Source of the DNA: Fagopyrum homotropicum
Taxonomy: Eukaryota > Streptophyta > Magnoliopsida > Caryophyllales > Polygonaceae
Direction: 5' to 3'
NCBI GenBank assembly: GCA_033239125.1
Contig: BSWB01000001.1
Coordinates: 30,113,501-30,177,500 of the forward strand
DNA length: 64,000 nucleotides
Under the pieces are notes generated by a model. It saw only the letters and a list, made by a program, of their open reading frames with translations, was not told the origin of the DNA and searched no databases. Position 1 is the stretch's first letter; the number at the start of each line of letters is the position of its first letter. Shown piece by piece: positions 43,546 to 55,088 of this stretch. The translations under genes were made by a program, and so were the position numbers.

Positions 43546-44887
43546 TCGATGCATGACAGTTTGTTTTAGACATTCCCGCCACCTCTTGTGAGTTTCTTTT
43601 TCTTTTGCTTTCTTTTGTTCTTTCTTGTGAACATTAGGGACAATGTTCGCCCTAAGTATGGGGTGGGATGTACTAAATGTTTGTAATAACTCTACTCTCT
43701 ATGTTTGCTTCATTCAAGACTATCATTGCATGTTCATTATGTGTTGCACGTTTCCTTATTTGCATTGCATGAAAAAGAACTTTAAAAACCCATAAAAATT
43801 GAAAAATTTTGAAAATTTTGAGCTTCTAATGAATTGAGATGATTTCCATGATAATCACTACTTGTGAATTGAGTTTGATGACAATTGCATGCTTAAAAGG
43901 ATTGTAAATTGAAAAGAATTTGAATGAATGAATTTTACCTCTTTTGCAAGTTCTATAATGTGAAAATATTGCTTAAATCATGTTGAGGGATTGAAGTTGA
44001 AATCACATTATAAGTTCCTATACTTCTTGTTGAAATGATTAAGGCAATTCGATACTTTCTTCCTTCTTTCTTTGATCATCTAGCTCCTCATTGAAATATT
44101 AGCCTCCTTTACCCGTCCGGGAACTTGGAAAAGTGAAAGAGAAAAAGGCATGTTTGATGTGGGAAGGCCATGAGAGCAATTATTTGCAATCAATTGAATA
44201 GAAAGAAATTATAGGTTTGGGGAAGTCAATCATGACGATGAGTAACTCGGCACCATTCACATAGCCGGGTGTTTGTGTCTTGCCAAAGTCGGATTGAGCG
44301 ATATTCCTAGCGGATTATGGTATGTGCGCTAAGGGTTTGAGGCATCTCTTGCAATTTTGAGAAACGCCAATCTCCTAGGCTTCGGTTTTTGTGCACCTCT
44401 ATCCATAACTCCAAAAGTAAAGTCGAAAAATGAAAAGAAGAGAGCGAAGCTCTAAGTGAAGTGTTGCGGAAACCGCAAAAGAAGAAGAAGGTAGTTGTCC
44501 ACTTTCCCGGATTTATGCACCACTCTCCCTTAAAGTTTTCCCTTCCTTTCCATACTCTAGACCTTTTCTTTGAAAGTCCTTAAGATCAAAAGAATGTTAT
44601 ATGACTTGGTGATCTAAATTGAAGTTCTTATAATTGATTTTGATAATATTTGAAGGTTATAATGCTTGTTTGAAAGTTAAATTTGTTCATGAGTTTTCTT
44701 TGCCCTTTTACTCTCTAATTAAGTGTGTGAAAGTTTGAAAAACGATTGAAGCAAGGTTTGAGAATGATCTATTCTTTAGAAGTCACATTCATCCAAAAGA
44801 AGGTACACATATTTCATCCTAACTCTTGTTTAAAGCTTTTTGAAAGACCTTGCTTAGGGACAAGCAAGTGTTAAGTATGGGGTTATT
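43546..44887 (+). other. Element C 3' UTR with two GGGAC-loop hairpins and two polypurine-like tracts
   Basis: The hairpin at 43629-43648 (GAACATT, AGGGAC, AATGTTC) is followed by CTAAGTATGGGGTGGGATG. The hairpin at 44849-44868 (CTTGCTT, AGGGAC, AAGCAAG) is followed by TTAAGTATGGGGTTATT directly before the LTR, the functional polypurine tract. The block 44210-44402 is conserved with N1 and B. No gene is supported. Confidence 0.78.
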
Positions 44888-46594
44888 TGTTAGCATGAAA
44901 TATTGTGATATTTTAGGCACGTTTTCTAAACGTATTTGAGTCTTATTGATAGCCTTTGATTGAACTTTGTGCATATGTGAACTAGTATTGCCTATATTGT
45001 CGATATGGATGTCTACGTGAGTTCTATGTTGATTATAGGTGATTTGGAGCTAATTCCGAACGGAATCAAGCATAGGAGAGTTGAGTCGATATGTCCATAG
45101 ATCGAGGACACTTTTTGAAGCAATTTGGAGTCTTAGATTGAAGAATGCACGAGTTAGGGAAGAATCACGTTCTTGCCCTAAATTACGCCCTAAAACACGG
45201 CCGTACCACAAACCACGTTCAGAATTACGGCCGTGGATTCAGAGTCAAAATTCGATGTTCATTCCAGGGGATTCTACGGCCGTGGAACTAACCGTAATTG
45301 TTTCCACGCCCTAAATTACGGTCGTGGAATCTTCCACGACCGTGATCTTGGCGAATCTTTTCGCCATGTTTCGAAGCCATGATCTTTTGAAGATTGGGCC
45401 GGGCCGACACTTTGCCCTGCATTATAAAAAGACGGATGAAGCAAGATTCCGTCACCTCGCTTACGACTTTTGAACCCTCGCTTAGCGGCAAACCCTCATC
45501 TTGGAGGTAATTTGGAGATCTCATTGAAGATCAAAGTTCGTATTGGAGAGTTGCTGTTTGTGATCTTCGTGTTTGTGGAAGATCGAAGTTTCTTGGAGGG
45601 TTTTTGCAAGAAGATTTCTCTTCTTGCTTAGGTTTGATTTAGGATCGGATTGACATCCCGTTTCTTTTCTTTCCTAAGATTGTGATTGTTTACTCCGTTT
45701 TGAATCCCTTGATAAACGCTTGTTCTTGACTGTGATTCTGAGATTTATTTGAAGATTATTGACCGTTCTTGAAAATTCCCATCTTTTGTCTTTTAATTCT
45801 TGAATTGATATCGATATGACTGTTATTGGCTAAAAACCCTTAACAATTCTAAGGTGAAGGGTTGATAGTTGTGGCTTAGATGATGATAGATCGACCGTAA
45901 ATAGATTAGACCCTGAGAGTTAGAGAATTATCGTCGACAACCCTAAATTACGGGCTGTTCTTGAGTTCCACGACCGTGGAATCTCAAGAACTAACCGTGA
46001 TTTACCTTAAGTCTACGAACCTGCTTATACTTTAATCTAAAGTTAAAGATTGGCTTTAGCTTAGTTTAGACTTGTCTTTTATAGGTGGTAGTGAAGCCTC
46101 AACAACCTCTACCTCGATTGTGAGCCTCAACAACCTCAATCGGATAAGTTAGTCTTGATCTTTAGATTATAAGTTTGGGTATTTGATGCTAATCCTCGTC
46201 TTTAGAATCTTTCTATATTGAGCCTCAACAACCTGTATAGGGAGTGTCTTTTAGGTGAGTTACATAAGGTTTTTGGAACCTCAACCGTACGATTATCTTA
46301 CATTAGTATACCTTTGCATATCTCAACTCTGTCTTTATATCATTAAGTATATCTTGAATCGATTGCCACAGCTGGATACCTGGATCTTTAGGATTGTTGT
46401 TTTCCCAATAATTTGCAAAACTCCTATATTTACTTGCTTGATAACCTGCAACCGAGTTCGTTCCACCCAAATCCCTGTGTTCGATACTCTGGAATTCTTG
46501 CTTAACTACGTCGATCCGTACACTGCGGGTTCGCTTGCTTGATTCTAGTTTTATAAATTTAAAGCTTATTTGCACACACCTCTAGGGGCGAACA
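44888..46594 (+). repeat. Element C 3' LTR
   Basis: Same length as the 5' LTR with three differences seen. Palindromes are at 45197, 45227 and 45276 and the TATA box at 45423. CTCTA follows at 46595. Confidence 0.97.
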
Positions 46595-46599
46595 CTCTA

Positions 46600-49241
46600 C
46601 TAGAGACTAAGTGACCTAACACAATTCCTTCCTTAACCATGAGTTGACACTTCTCCCAATTAAGAACTAGGTTAGTGTCTTCACACCTTTGTAAAACAAG
46701 AGAAAGGTTAGAAAGGCAATCGTTAAAAGAGGAACCGTATACGGAGAAGTCGTCCATGAAGACTTCCATGATTTCCTCTACGTATTCGGAGAAGATGGCC
46801 ATCATGCACCGTTGAAAGGTGGCTGGGGCATTGCAAAGCCCGAACGGCATTCTCCTATAGGCGAACGTACCCCAAGGGCACGTGAATATGGTCTTCTCTT
46901 GATCATTCGGATGTATCGGAATCTAAAAGAAACCACTATAACCGTCAAGGTAGCAAAAATGTGAATGTTGTGCTAACCTTTCAAGCATTTGATCGATGAA
47001 TGGCAATGGAAAGTGATCCTTCCGCGTTGCGTTGTTGAGCTTGCGGTAGTCTATGCACATCCGCCATCCAGTCACGGTTCGGGTAGGAATGAGTTCGTTG
47101 TTCTTGTTGGTGATGACCGTCATTCCTCCCTTCTTCGGAACTACTTGAACGGGGCTCACCCACTTGCTATCGGAGATAGGATAGATGATACCTGCATCAA
47201 GAAGTTTAAGAATTTCCTTCTTGACAACCTCCTTCATGGTCGGATTCAACCGCCTTTGAGGTTGTCTTGAAGTTCTAAAGTCCTCCTCCATTAGTATCTT
47301 ATGCATGCATAGGGAGGGTTTAATTCCTACTAAGTCCTCAATAGTATAGCCTATGGCTTTCCTATGTTTCTTAAGGACAATCATGAGCTGTTCATGTTCA
47401 TCTATGCTTAATTCGGAGCTAACAATAACCGGAAAGGTAGAATTAGATCCAAGAAAAGCGTACCTTAGATGAGTAGGAAGCGGTTTGAGTTCCATCACTT
47501 TCGGGGCTTTCAATGATCCTTGAGGAGCATCCGACGTTTCCTTAGAAGTTTCTAAGGATGTTGAGTGGTTTGGAGGAGAATCAAAAGAAGTTGAAGAAGC
47601 ATGCCGATCACCCTCTTCCACGGTCAGAATTACGGGCTCTCCATATGTTCCACAGCCGTGTAATCCACTGGAATGGAGGTCGATTTTGGTTTTGAAATCC
47701 ACGGTCGTGGAATACAGGGTATGACCGTGGATTCTAACATTCTCAGCCTCATCGTGGAGTTTCTCAAACTCCACTTCATGCATCTCTTCTTGTGCTTCTA
47801 AGGCTTCAATTTCCTCTTTGCACTCTCCTTCTTCCCCTACATCTGTTAGACTCATGGTAATGACTTTTTGTAAAGGATCGTCAAAGAGAATCGCACTTAC
47901 CTCTTCCCTAGATAAACCTTCTTCATCTTGGACATCGTAAATATCCTCGTCGAAGATTGGCTCCTTCACTAGAGTGGAAAGAACGAATTCTACTTTCTCT
48001 TCTCCAATATCAAAAGCGAGTCTTCCATTCTTGCAATCGACCATGCAGCCGGAAGTTGCAAGAAACGGTCTTGCGAGTATGATCGGGACCGGACTATCTG
48101 CAGGAATGTCAAGCACGACAAAATCAATGGGAACAAAGAATTTACCTAGCTTGACGGGGACGTCTTCTACAATACCGACGGGGCAAGTGATGGATCGATC
48201 CGCCATGTACAACGTCATCTTCACCGGTTTAGGGTCGCCTAAATCGATCTTTCTGTACAACGCAAGTGGTATGATACTCACACTTGCTCCTAAGTCACAT
48301 AAAGCGTCATATGTGACATCTCCCACTCCAATGGGAATGCAAAATGACCCCGGATCCTTCAACTTTGGGGGCATTTTCTCCTTCATGGTCTTGATGAGAT
48401 CCGAAGAGTCCGAACTCATCTTGACCTCACCAAAATCTTCTAGCTTCCTCTTGTTGGAGAGGAGCTCCTTCAAGAACTTGCCATAAGCCGGCATACCTAC
48501 AATAGCATCAATGAAGGGTATATTAATATGCAGCTTACTCATGAGTTCTATGAAGTTACCGAATTGTTTGTCTAGGCGCGCTCGCGCTCTAGATTGAGGA
48601 AATGGTAGGGGAGGTTTGTAAGCTGGAGGAGGAACATAGACATCTTCCTTCTCCTTCCCCTTTTCTTTGTCCTTCTCTACGGGGACTTCAACGAACGTAG
48701 GCTGCGGATCGGTAGTGGTCACTCCGCTCCTAGTTGTAATCGCCATCACCCTTCCCTTAGGGTTGTCCTCCGTCTTTCCTGGAAGTTTCCCTTGATTTCT
48801 AGGAACTTCCTCCGCGTGGTTGAACATTTGGTTTTCCAAAACTTTTTGAGCTTTGTCAACCTTAGAAACTTGATCATCAACCTTGATGAGGCGGTTCTCC
48901 AACCCTTGAAGCTTTCCCAAAATTGTTTCCAACATGGGATCGGGCTTCTCTTTTCCCGTATTGTTTCCTCCATTAGATGATTGCCCCTGGATTTTCAAAG
49001 GAGTAGAGGAAGAGGAAGGTGGAGTTAGTGAATTAGAATTGGAAGGATAAGAGTTACCGAAATTTTGTTGATTGGAGCGCCAATTGTTGTTGTTTGAACC
49101 CCTATTGTTGTTCCAATTGTTGTTCCGGTTGTTGTTGTTTCCATTCCAATTGTTATTCCGGTTGTTGTTCCGGTTATTGTTGTTGCGGTTGGTGTTATCA
49201 CCGCCATTTTTGTTGCCCAAATAGTCAACATCCTTCTCTTG
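46600..49241 (-). pseudogene. Element B pol, 5' part: protease and start of RT
   Basis: Minus strand from the end of gag to the C insertion point. It contains YDALCDLGASVSIIPL (about 48290), the linker with degenerate palindromes (47630-47740), CIDYRKLNNATRKDHFPLPF and FMDDFSVYG (about 46750). A CAG to TAG stop is at 46923-46925 (FFQIP in C). The frame ends in LGHLVSSR at the C insertion and resumes at 33447. Confidence 0.93.
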
Positions 49242-50459
49242 TTACTTTGGGAAGTTGGTCTTGATAGCCTCCTTCAACTCCTTGATCTCATTGTTGAGGG
49301 AGAAAATATGATTTTGAGCTTCATGTGTGAGCTTCGCTTCTTGCTCCACACGATTTCCCTCCACTTTCTGGTGGGAATACTTCTCTATGACTCTTGCTTG
49401 CTTCTCAATGAAGTCCCAAGCGTCATCTTCTCTCATGTCCATGAACGTTCCACATGAGAGGGATTGGAGGTTGAATTGCGTTCCCGCATCCAGCCCCTTG
49501 TAATAGATCTCTAGCAAGGCAAGCTTGGATATGCCATGATGAGGGCAATCCAAGAGCAAGTCCTGAAACCTTTCCCAAGATTGAAACAAACTTTCGTTAG
49601 GTCTCATGGAAAAAGCATTAATCTTACCTCTAAGTTCCGCCGTTTTGGAGGGCGGAAAGAATTTGGTAAGGAACTCCACGGAAAGGTCTTCCCACGTATC
49701 TAGTTTCCCACTAGGAAGAGCTTGATACCAAGATAACGCTTTCCCCTTCAAGGAGAAGAAGAAAGGCTTGAGCTTGTAGCTGTTGGTTGTAGCACTCTTC
49801 GGTCTCATCGTCTCCATCATACACTCAAAGTTTTGCAAGTGTTGGTGTGGAGATTCAGCGCTTGTCCCACCAAATTGATTTTGGCGAACAAGAGTAATAA
49901 CTTGAGGGTTAAAGCTAAACCCTTGCACATCTTCAGCATCAAAATTCACGCCCAAGCGGCGTGGTTGTTGTGTTGGATCCATCCGCTGGCCAAGAGTTCT
50001 TGGCTCATTATCCACACGTTCGATCCTCACATTCCTAGGCGGAATGCGGCGATTAGCAGCTCCTTGTAGATGGAAAGGATTTACATTGATCGTGGGATCA
50101 ATCTCCTCCAGCGGTGGCATGGAAGAATCACTATCATCAGCGGATGAGTGACTTTTTCTTCTAGACCTTGATGCTTTCCTTGAGGATTTCTTGCTTCCCT
50201 TATTCTTAAGGTCGCTCATCTCTACCCTCATCTGGAAGATCATGTCTTGTAGACTGTTAACTTGAGATTGATGACAATCCATCTCATCCTGGCGGAGATT
50301 CTTGTTCCATCGGAGTTGAGCTTCCTTCTCCGCCAACTCCGTTTGAAGATCACGTTCGTGTTCTTCAACCATCTTCTTTTCCTTGCGCTTTTGCCTCAAG
50401 GTTTTCTCTAGCTCTTCATCAAGAGGTAAGAGATCTTCGGTGTTCCTAGACCTGCGCAT
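49242..50459 (-). pseudogene. Element B gag (stop before the Asn-rich tail)
   Basis: 405 codons starting MRRSRNTEDLLPLDEELEKT, homologous over its length to C Gag. The TAA at 49242-49244 replaces the CAA found in C, and the same frame continues into the Asn-rich tail and pol. The position just after FPK differs from the stop in C, so the two copies were inactivated separately. Confidence 0.92.
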
Positions 50460-50536
50460 GCACTCAAAGAAATATCAAATAACGAGAGCAAGCTCCCAAG
50501 CTTGACAACCGGCAACCGGATTCGGCCGAAACCAAA

Positions 50537-50554
50537 TCCCCGGCAACGGCGCCA
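50537..50554 (-). other. Element B primer-binding site (tRNA-Asp)
   Basis: The minus strand reads TGGCGCCGTTGCCGGGGA, an exact match to the tRNA-Asp 3' end complement, 6 nt from the LTR. Confidence 0.93.
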
Positions 50555-50560
50555 AAAACT

Positions 50561-52349
50561 TGTTCGCCCCTAAAGTTGTGTGCAAATAAGCTTTAAATTT
50601 ATAAAACTAGAATCAAGTAGCGAACCCGCAGTGTACGGATCGACGTAGCTAAGCAAGAATTCCAGAGTATCGAACACAGGGATTTGGGTGGGAACAAATT
50701 CGATTGCAGATTATCAAGCGAGTAAATATGAGAGTTTGCAAATATTGGGAAAACAACAATCCTAAAGATCCAAGTATCCAGCTGTGGCAATGGATTCAAG
50801 ATATACTTAATGATATAAAGACAGAGTTGAGATATGCAAAGGTATACTAATGTAAGATAATCGTACGATGAAGTTCCAAAAACCTTATGTAACTCACCTA
50901 CAAGGCACTCTCTATACAGGTTGTTGAGGCTCAATATAGAAAGATTCTAAAGATGAGAATTTATGTCGAATACCCAAACTTACAACCCAAAGATCAAGAC
51001 TAACTTAACCTATTGAGGTTGTGACACTCACAATCGAGGTAGAGGTTGTTGAGGCTTCACTACCACCTAGAAAAGACAAGTCTAAACTAAGTTAAAGCAA
51101 ATCTTTAACTTTGGATTAAAGTAAAAGCAAGTTCGTGGACTTAAGGGAAATCACGGTTAGTTCTTGAGGTTCCACGGCCGTGGACTCAAGAACAGGCCGT
51201 AATTTAGGGTTGTCGGCGATTTTCTCTAACTCTCAGGGTCTAATCTGTTTGCGATCGATCTATCATCATCTAAGCCACAACTATCAACCCTTCACCTTAG
51301 AATTGTTAAGGGTTTTTAGCCAATAACAGTCATGTTGATATCAATTCAAGAAATTAAAAGATAAAAAGATGAAAACTTTCAAGGACTTTCAATAATCTTC
51401 AAACCAATCTCAAAGTCACAATGAGAACAAGTATTATCAAAGGATTCAGGATAAAACAAACAATCACAACCTTAGGAAAGAAGGGAAAACGGGATGTCAA
51501 TCCGTTTTCCAAATCAAACCTAAACAAAAAGAGAGATCTTCTTGCAAAATCTTCCAAAAGCTTCGATCTTTCGCCAATCCGGAGATCTCAACAGCAATCT
51601 CCACCAAAAGTGCGAGATTAGGATAATTCCCAGATGCGAACTTCAATCTCCAATGAGATGATCAATACTTCCAAGCGAAGGCCAAACGGCGTTGAAATTC
51701 TCTAAGCGGAGACGAACGTTCCCAAGCGTCGATAAATGCCGCTAAGCGAAGATGGCGGGTGTAAGCGGTGATGACGGAATCTTGCTTCGTCCGTCTTTTT
51801 ATAGGGCAAGATAAAATATCGGCCCGGCCCAATCTTCAAAAGATCGTGGCTTCAAAGTGTGGCGAAAAGATTCGCCAAGATCACGGTCGTGGAAGTTTTC
51901 ACGACCGTAATTTAGGGCGTGGATTAGGTCACGGTTTGTACCATATATTCCACGGCCGTAATAGTTACTGCAATGCATCACGCCTCTCTTGCAAGGTTCC
52001 ACGGCCGTGGAACTGAACGTGGTTCGTAGTACGGCCGTATTTTAGAGCGTGGTTTAGGGCAAGAACGTGATTCTTCCCTAGCCTCGTGCATTCCTCAAGC
52101 TAAAACTCAAATTTGCTTCCAAAGAATGTCCTCAATCTATGGACATATCAACTCAACTCTCCTTTGCTCGATTCCGTTCGGAAATAGCTCCAAATCACCT
52201 ATAATCAACATAGAACTAGTGTAGACATCCATATCGACAATATAGGTAATACTAGCTCACATATGCACAAAGTTCAATCAAAGACTATCAATATGAATCA
52301 AATACGTTTAGAAAACGTGCCTAAAATATCACAATATTTCATGCTAACA
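50561..52349 (-). repeat. Element B 5' LTR
   Basis: This repeat of 25906-27694 has the same length. Palindromes are at 51174, 51952, 52001 and 52031; the TATA box on the minus strand is at 51795-51803. GGTTG follows at 52350. Confidence 0.95.
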
Positions 52350-52354
52350 GGTTG

Positions 52355-52856
52355 CAAGTGTAATTCGTGAGTGGAGCATAACCACATGATTTTAGTAACG
52401 GGTTGTTTCTAATTCATGTGTCTCTCTATCTTTATTTGAAAGCTATTGTTAACATCTGATTTTGTAGGTTTACGAGTTAGGATTAACAATAAGTAATATC
52501 GGGGCTAGTTGAACCGATATTTAAATACGATTGAGATGAGAACAAAATTTGGAATAAACTTCATGAAAACAATGATCAACCATATCTTATGTTGAAGCGG
52601 ATAATTGTCAAGTGCAACGTTTTCTTAAAATCATTGAAATCAACTTCTTGTTTGCTTTGCCTATTTGTCACTTTAACAATCACAAACCCCCCTTGGTTAC
52701 ATATAATTGATAGTTTAATCGCATTTGTGTTTTAACTACTCTCGATCTCTCTTGGGTTAGACCCCTTACTTAATCACTATACTTGCTTTAGTATTGAGTT
52801 AGAACATTACTTTGATAGGATATAAACGACCTAAGAAACTATCCTCGTCATTAGAC
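52355..52856 (+). repeat. LTR-like remnant, right part
   Basis: This continues 25531-25905. Its end (a GATAGGATATAAACGACC stretch followed by ...CCTCGTCA) resembles ends of plant Ty3/gypsy or Copia LTRs. At 52857 recognisable LINE2 sequence begins, so the remnant seems to have inserted into LINE2. No matching TSD was found. Confidence 0.45.
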
Positions 52857-53482
52857 CATCTAAGTCTCCCATTCGGCATCAAGAGGAATTTGTCTAGTCT
52901 CTTAGAGATTCTAGTTGTAGCCAATCTCCCTCTCGTCCATGTAAAAGTGACCCGACATATCCCATGTCAATGAGATTATTCTCATTAATCCATGTACCAA
53001 AATCTAATGAGTGGTGTGATAATCGATTAGCCCCTCCTTGGATCTCTTCTACGCATTTGGTGACAATGAGATCACCACCTATCACCGTTGGTAGGGAAGC
53101 GCTCTGCACAATATTAGAGATTTCAAGCCAAACATCATCCCTTCTCCTAGGGTCGGGAGCGATATATGTGGCTATAGGGTAGAAATCCCCTTCTTTATGC
53201 TCCACTAAAATATGGATGAACTGCCTATGCTTCCTAATAACCTTGAATTTGCATCTCTCTGAAATCCCATAGAAGCCATATCCCTCCACTTTGACCTACC
53301 GCTTCCACACATTCAACCGAATCAAAACCCATCTTCTCGCATATTGCATCCGCCATGCTCCTTGAGAAATGGGTTTCAAAAAGAGCTACAAAGCCTGGAT
53401 GGTGCTTTCTAATGATGTATCTGATGGATCTTCGGAAGCTACTCTTCACCGTTCCGAAGTAGTTCCATAGAATTGCTATCAT
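52857..53482 (-). pseudogene. LINE2 ORF2, endonuclease domain
   Basis: The minus strand begins MIAILWNYFGTVKSSFRRSI at 53482. HPGFVALFETHFS holds the conserved Glu of L1 endonucleases. LPTVIGGDLIVTK (near 53060) corresponds to the GDFN motif. SHHSLDFGTWINENNLIDMGYVG and the KRLDKFL end (near 52885) follow. One frameshift is near 53285. The RT half is missing on this side of the insertion. Confidence 0.85.
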
Positions 53483-54746
53483 TAAAGCGTTTGGAAAGCT
53501 CGGTCATTCCCTACTCTCATGTCTATTAATCAGGAACCATCGAGGTCTGGGACTCATGGCATACTTCCATGTTATCATGTTCCACAACTAGGTTGGACTT
53601 CATCTTGGCGACAAATTCCACATCCTGGGGAATTGCTCTATTTAGTATCCTCACCTGTGGTTGATGATTCTCCACCGGTCTCGTTAATATTGCCTCATCC
53701 TTACGCTTCTCACCTACATGGTCACCTTCTCACCCACTACCCCTACTACTTGGTTCCGCTTTCTGGGCCCTTCCGTTGCCTCTGACTCTCTTCCGATTTT
53801 GGGGATGTGGCCCTCCAACCAAGCCTAGTCGTGCACCAGTCTAGGGAACGGCCTTGCCCTTCCCTCGCTATCATTTTGTACACTTTCGCTCCATGACTCC
53901 CCTATCATTATTCTATGGTTTCTTACGTGGAACAACCATCCATGGGCCATGTTCACTTCCTTCGGTACCTTCTGACTTCCTATCATTTTGTATGGGGACA
54001 ACCTCCTCTACGACCACATTGGCATTCTCAATAACTGGTGGCAAGGGCTCCCTATCTTCCACCATCACACGCCCTCTTTCCGTATACACACATGTGTCTT
54101 GCAAGTGTCCGTAGCAACCACACGAGAAGCAAATTGTGTGGAGGTTTTCATATTCCAATAACAACCTCTTTCCATTGAGGATCAAGCCTCCCTTCAGAGG
54201 CCAAGAGAGATCAACATTCACACACACCCTAGCAAACTTCCCATGTGAGATGCCCAAGGTGTATTAACATCTGTCTTAAGCGGAGAACCTATGGCAGAGG
54301 CTATAACTTTGAGAATACTTGAGTTGTACATAGCATATGGTAGGCCCGTAATCCGGACTTAGACTCCCGTCGACTTGATCACTAATGTCATAGGATCAAA
54401 ACTTTCATCCCACTGTTGCATCATGAGGTAATGCCCATACATCTTCCAAGGGCCATTCGTTAGCACGTCTAACTGTCTGATTCCTTCTCAAACCTTACCA
54501 GGAAAAACTCATTGGAGAGATCAAGCAATGTCCACCCACCATCAGGCTTTCATATAAGTCTGATATTTCTTTCAAAAGCCGAGTAGGATATCATCCTCCC
54601 TAGCAACTTCATCACTATCGAGTTCCTCCAAGGGCCATTCAAGACTCTTACTACTTCTGGCGCGATATTAATAACTGGAGTGGAGTCATTACCTTTAGGG
54701 TAGTCGATCATAACTTTACCCGTCTCCAAAAGATTATCAGGAATTA
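53483..54746 (-). pseudogene. LINE2 ORF1: DUF4283-type domain and CCHC zinc knuckle
   Basis: From the 5' side: RVLNGPWRNSIVMKLLGRMI (about 54600), then VRITGLPYAMYN (about 54330), GISHGKFARVCVNVDLSWPL (54250-54195), YENLHTICFSCGCYGHLQDTC (about 54160-54095). The last is a CX2CX4HX4C knuckle. This order defines ORF1 nucleic-acid-binding proteins of plant L1 LINEs. The frame is broken at several places. The N-terminal part continues at 55089-55283 beyond a MITE. Confidence 0.85.
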
Positions 54747-55088
54747 GGGCTTGTTCCTTTCCCATATCATGATATGAGTATATTAGATATCGATATCGGT
54801 ATCGATATCAGAGATATGAGTATGAGATTGATATATGATGTCTGATTATCTGATACTTGTGTTTGGCAAGATGACGAGGTATATCAGGAGAGGGAGACTT
54901 GAGAGGTGAGAGGGAGACTTGAGAGGTGAAAGGAAGACGTGAGGAAAAAAGAATCAAAATCAATAAAAAAAGAGAGTAAAGTATTGATACGTAGGATATC
55001 AGTTTGATATCCATATACTCAGTACGAAACATGAGTATTGATATCCATACCCATATCTCATATCAGCATATGGGAAAAGAACAGGCCC
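54747..55088. mobile_element. MITE with about 35-bp terminal inverted repeats, inside LINE2 ORF1
   Basis: 342 bp. The left end is GGGCTTGTTCCTTTCCCATA and the complement of the right end is GGGCCTGTTCTTTTCCCATA. The interior is built of GATATC/TATCGATA words. No clear TSD was found, so the superfamily is open (hAT or PIF ends are possible). Confidence 0.75.

Larger units (their letters stand above)
33453..46594 (+). mobile_element. Element C: young, nearly intact Athila-clade retrotransposon, TSD CTCTA
   Basis: Both LTRs are 1707 bp (33453-35159 and 44888-46594). I see three differences between them, at about 33485, 33576 and 34167. CTCTA flanks it at 33448-33452 and 46595-46599. It contains the primer site, a gag-pol frame of 1958 codons broken by one stop, and an intact 526-codon extra ORF. 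It lies inside the RT of its close relative B in the opposite orientation. With the usual plant rates its age is of the order of 0.1 million years. Confidence 0.98.
25906..52349 (-). mobile_element. Element B: Athila-clade retrotransposon on the minus strand, TSD GGTTG, split by element C
   Basis: Both LTRs are 1789 bp (25906-27694 and 50561-52349), with GGTTG at 25901-25905 and 52350-52354. Removing C and one CTCTA leaves about 13.3 kb. Order on the minus strand: LTR, tRNA-Asp primer site, gag, protease, RT, RNase H, integrase, extra ORF, LTR. I count about 15 LTR differences. Coding regions carry several stops, mostly C-to-T type, and a 2-nt deletion. Confidence 0.96.

Noticed and set aside
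48792..50069. Plus-strand frames opposite element B gag-pol
   Set aside because: They mirror the minus-strand coding sequence and recur only where that sequence recurs (for example opposite C).
54780..54830. GATATC-rich stretch as a telomere or centromere repeat
   Set aside because: It is the interior of a 342-bp MITE with matching inverted ends.
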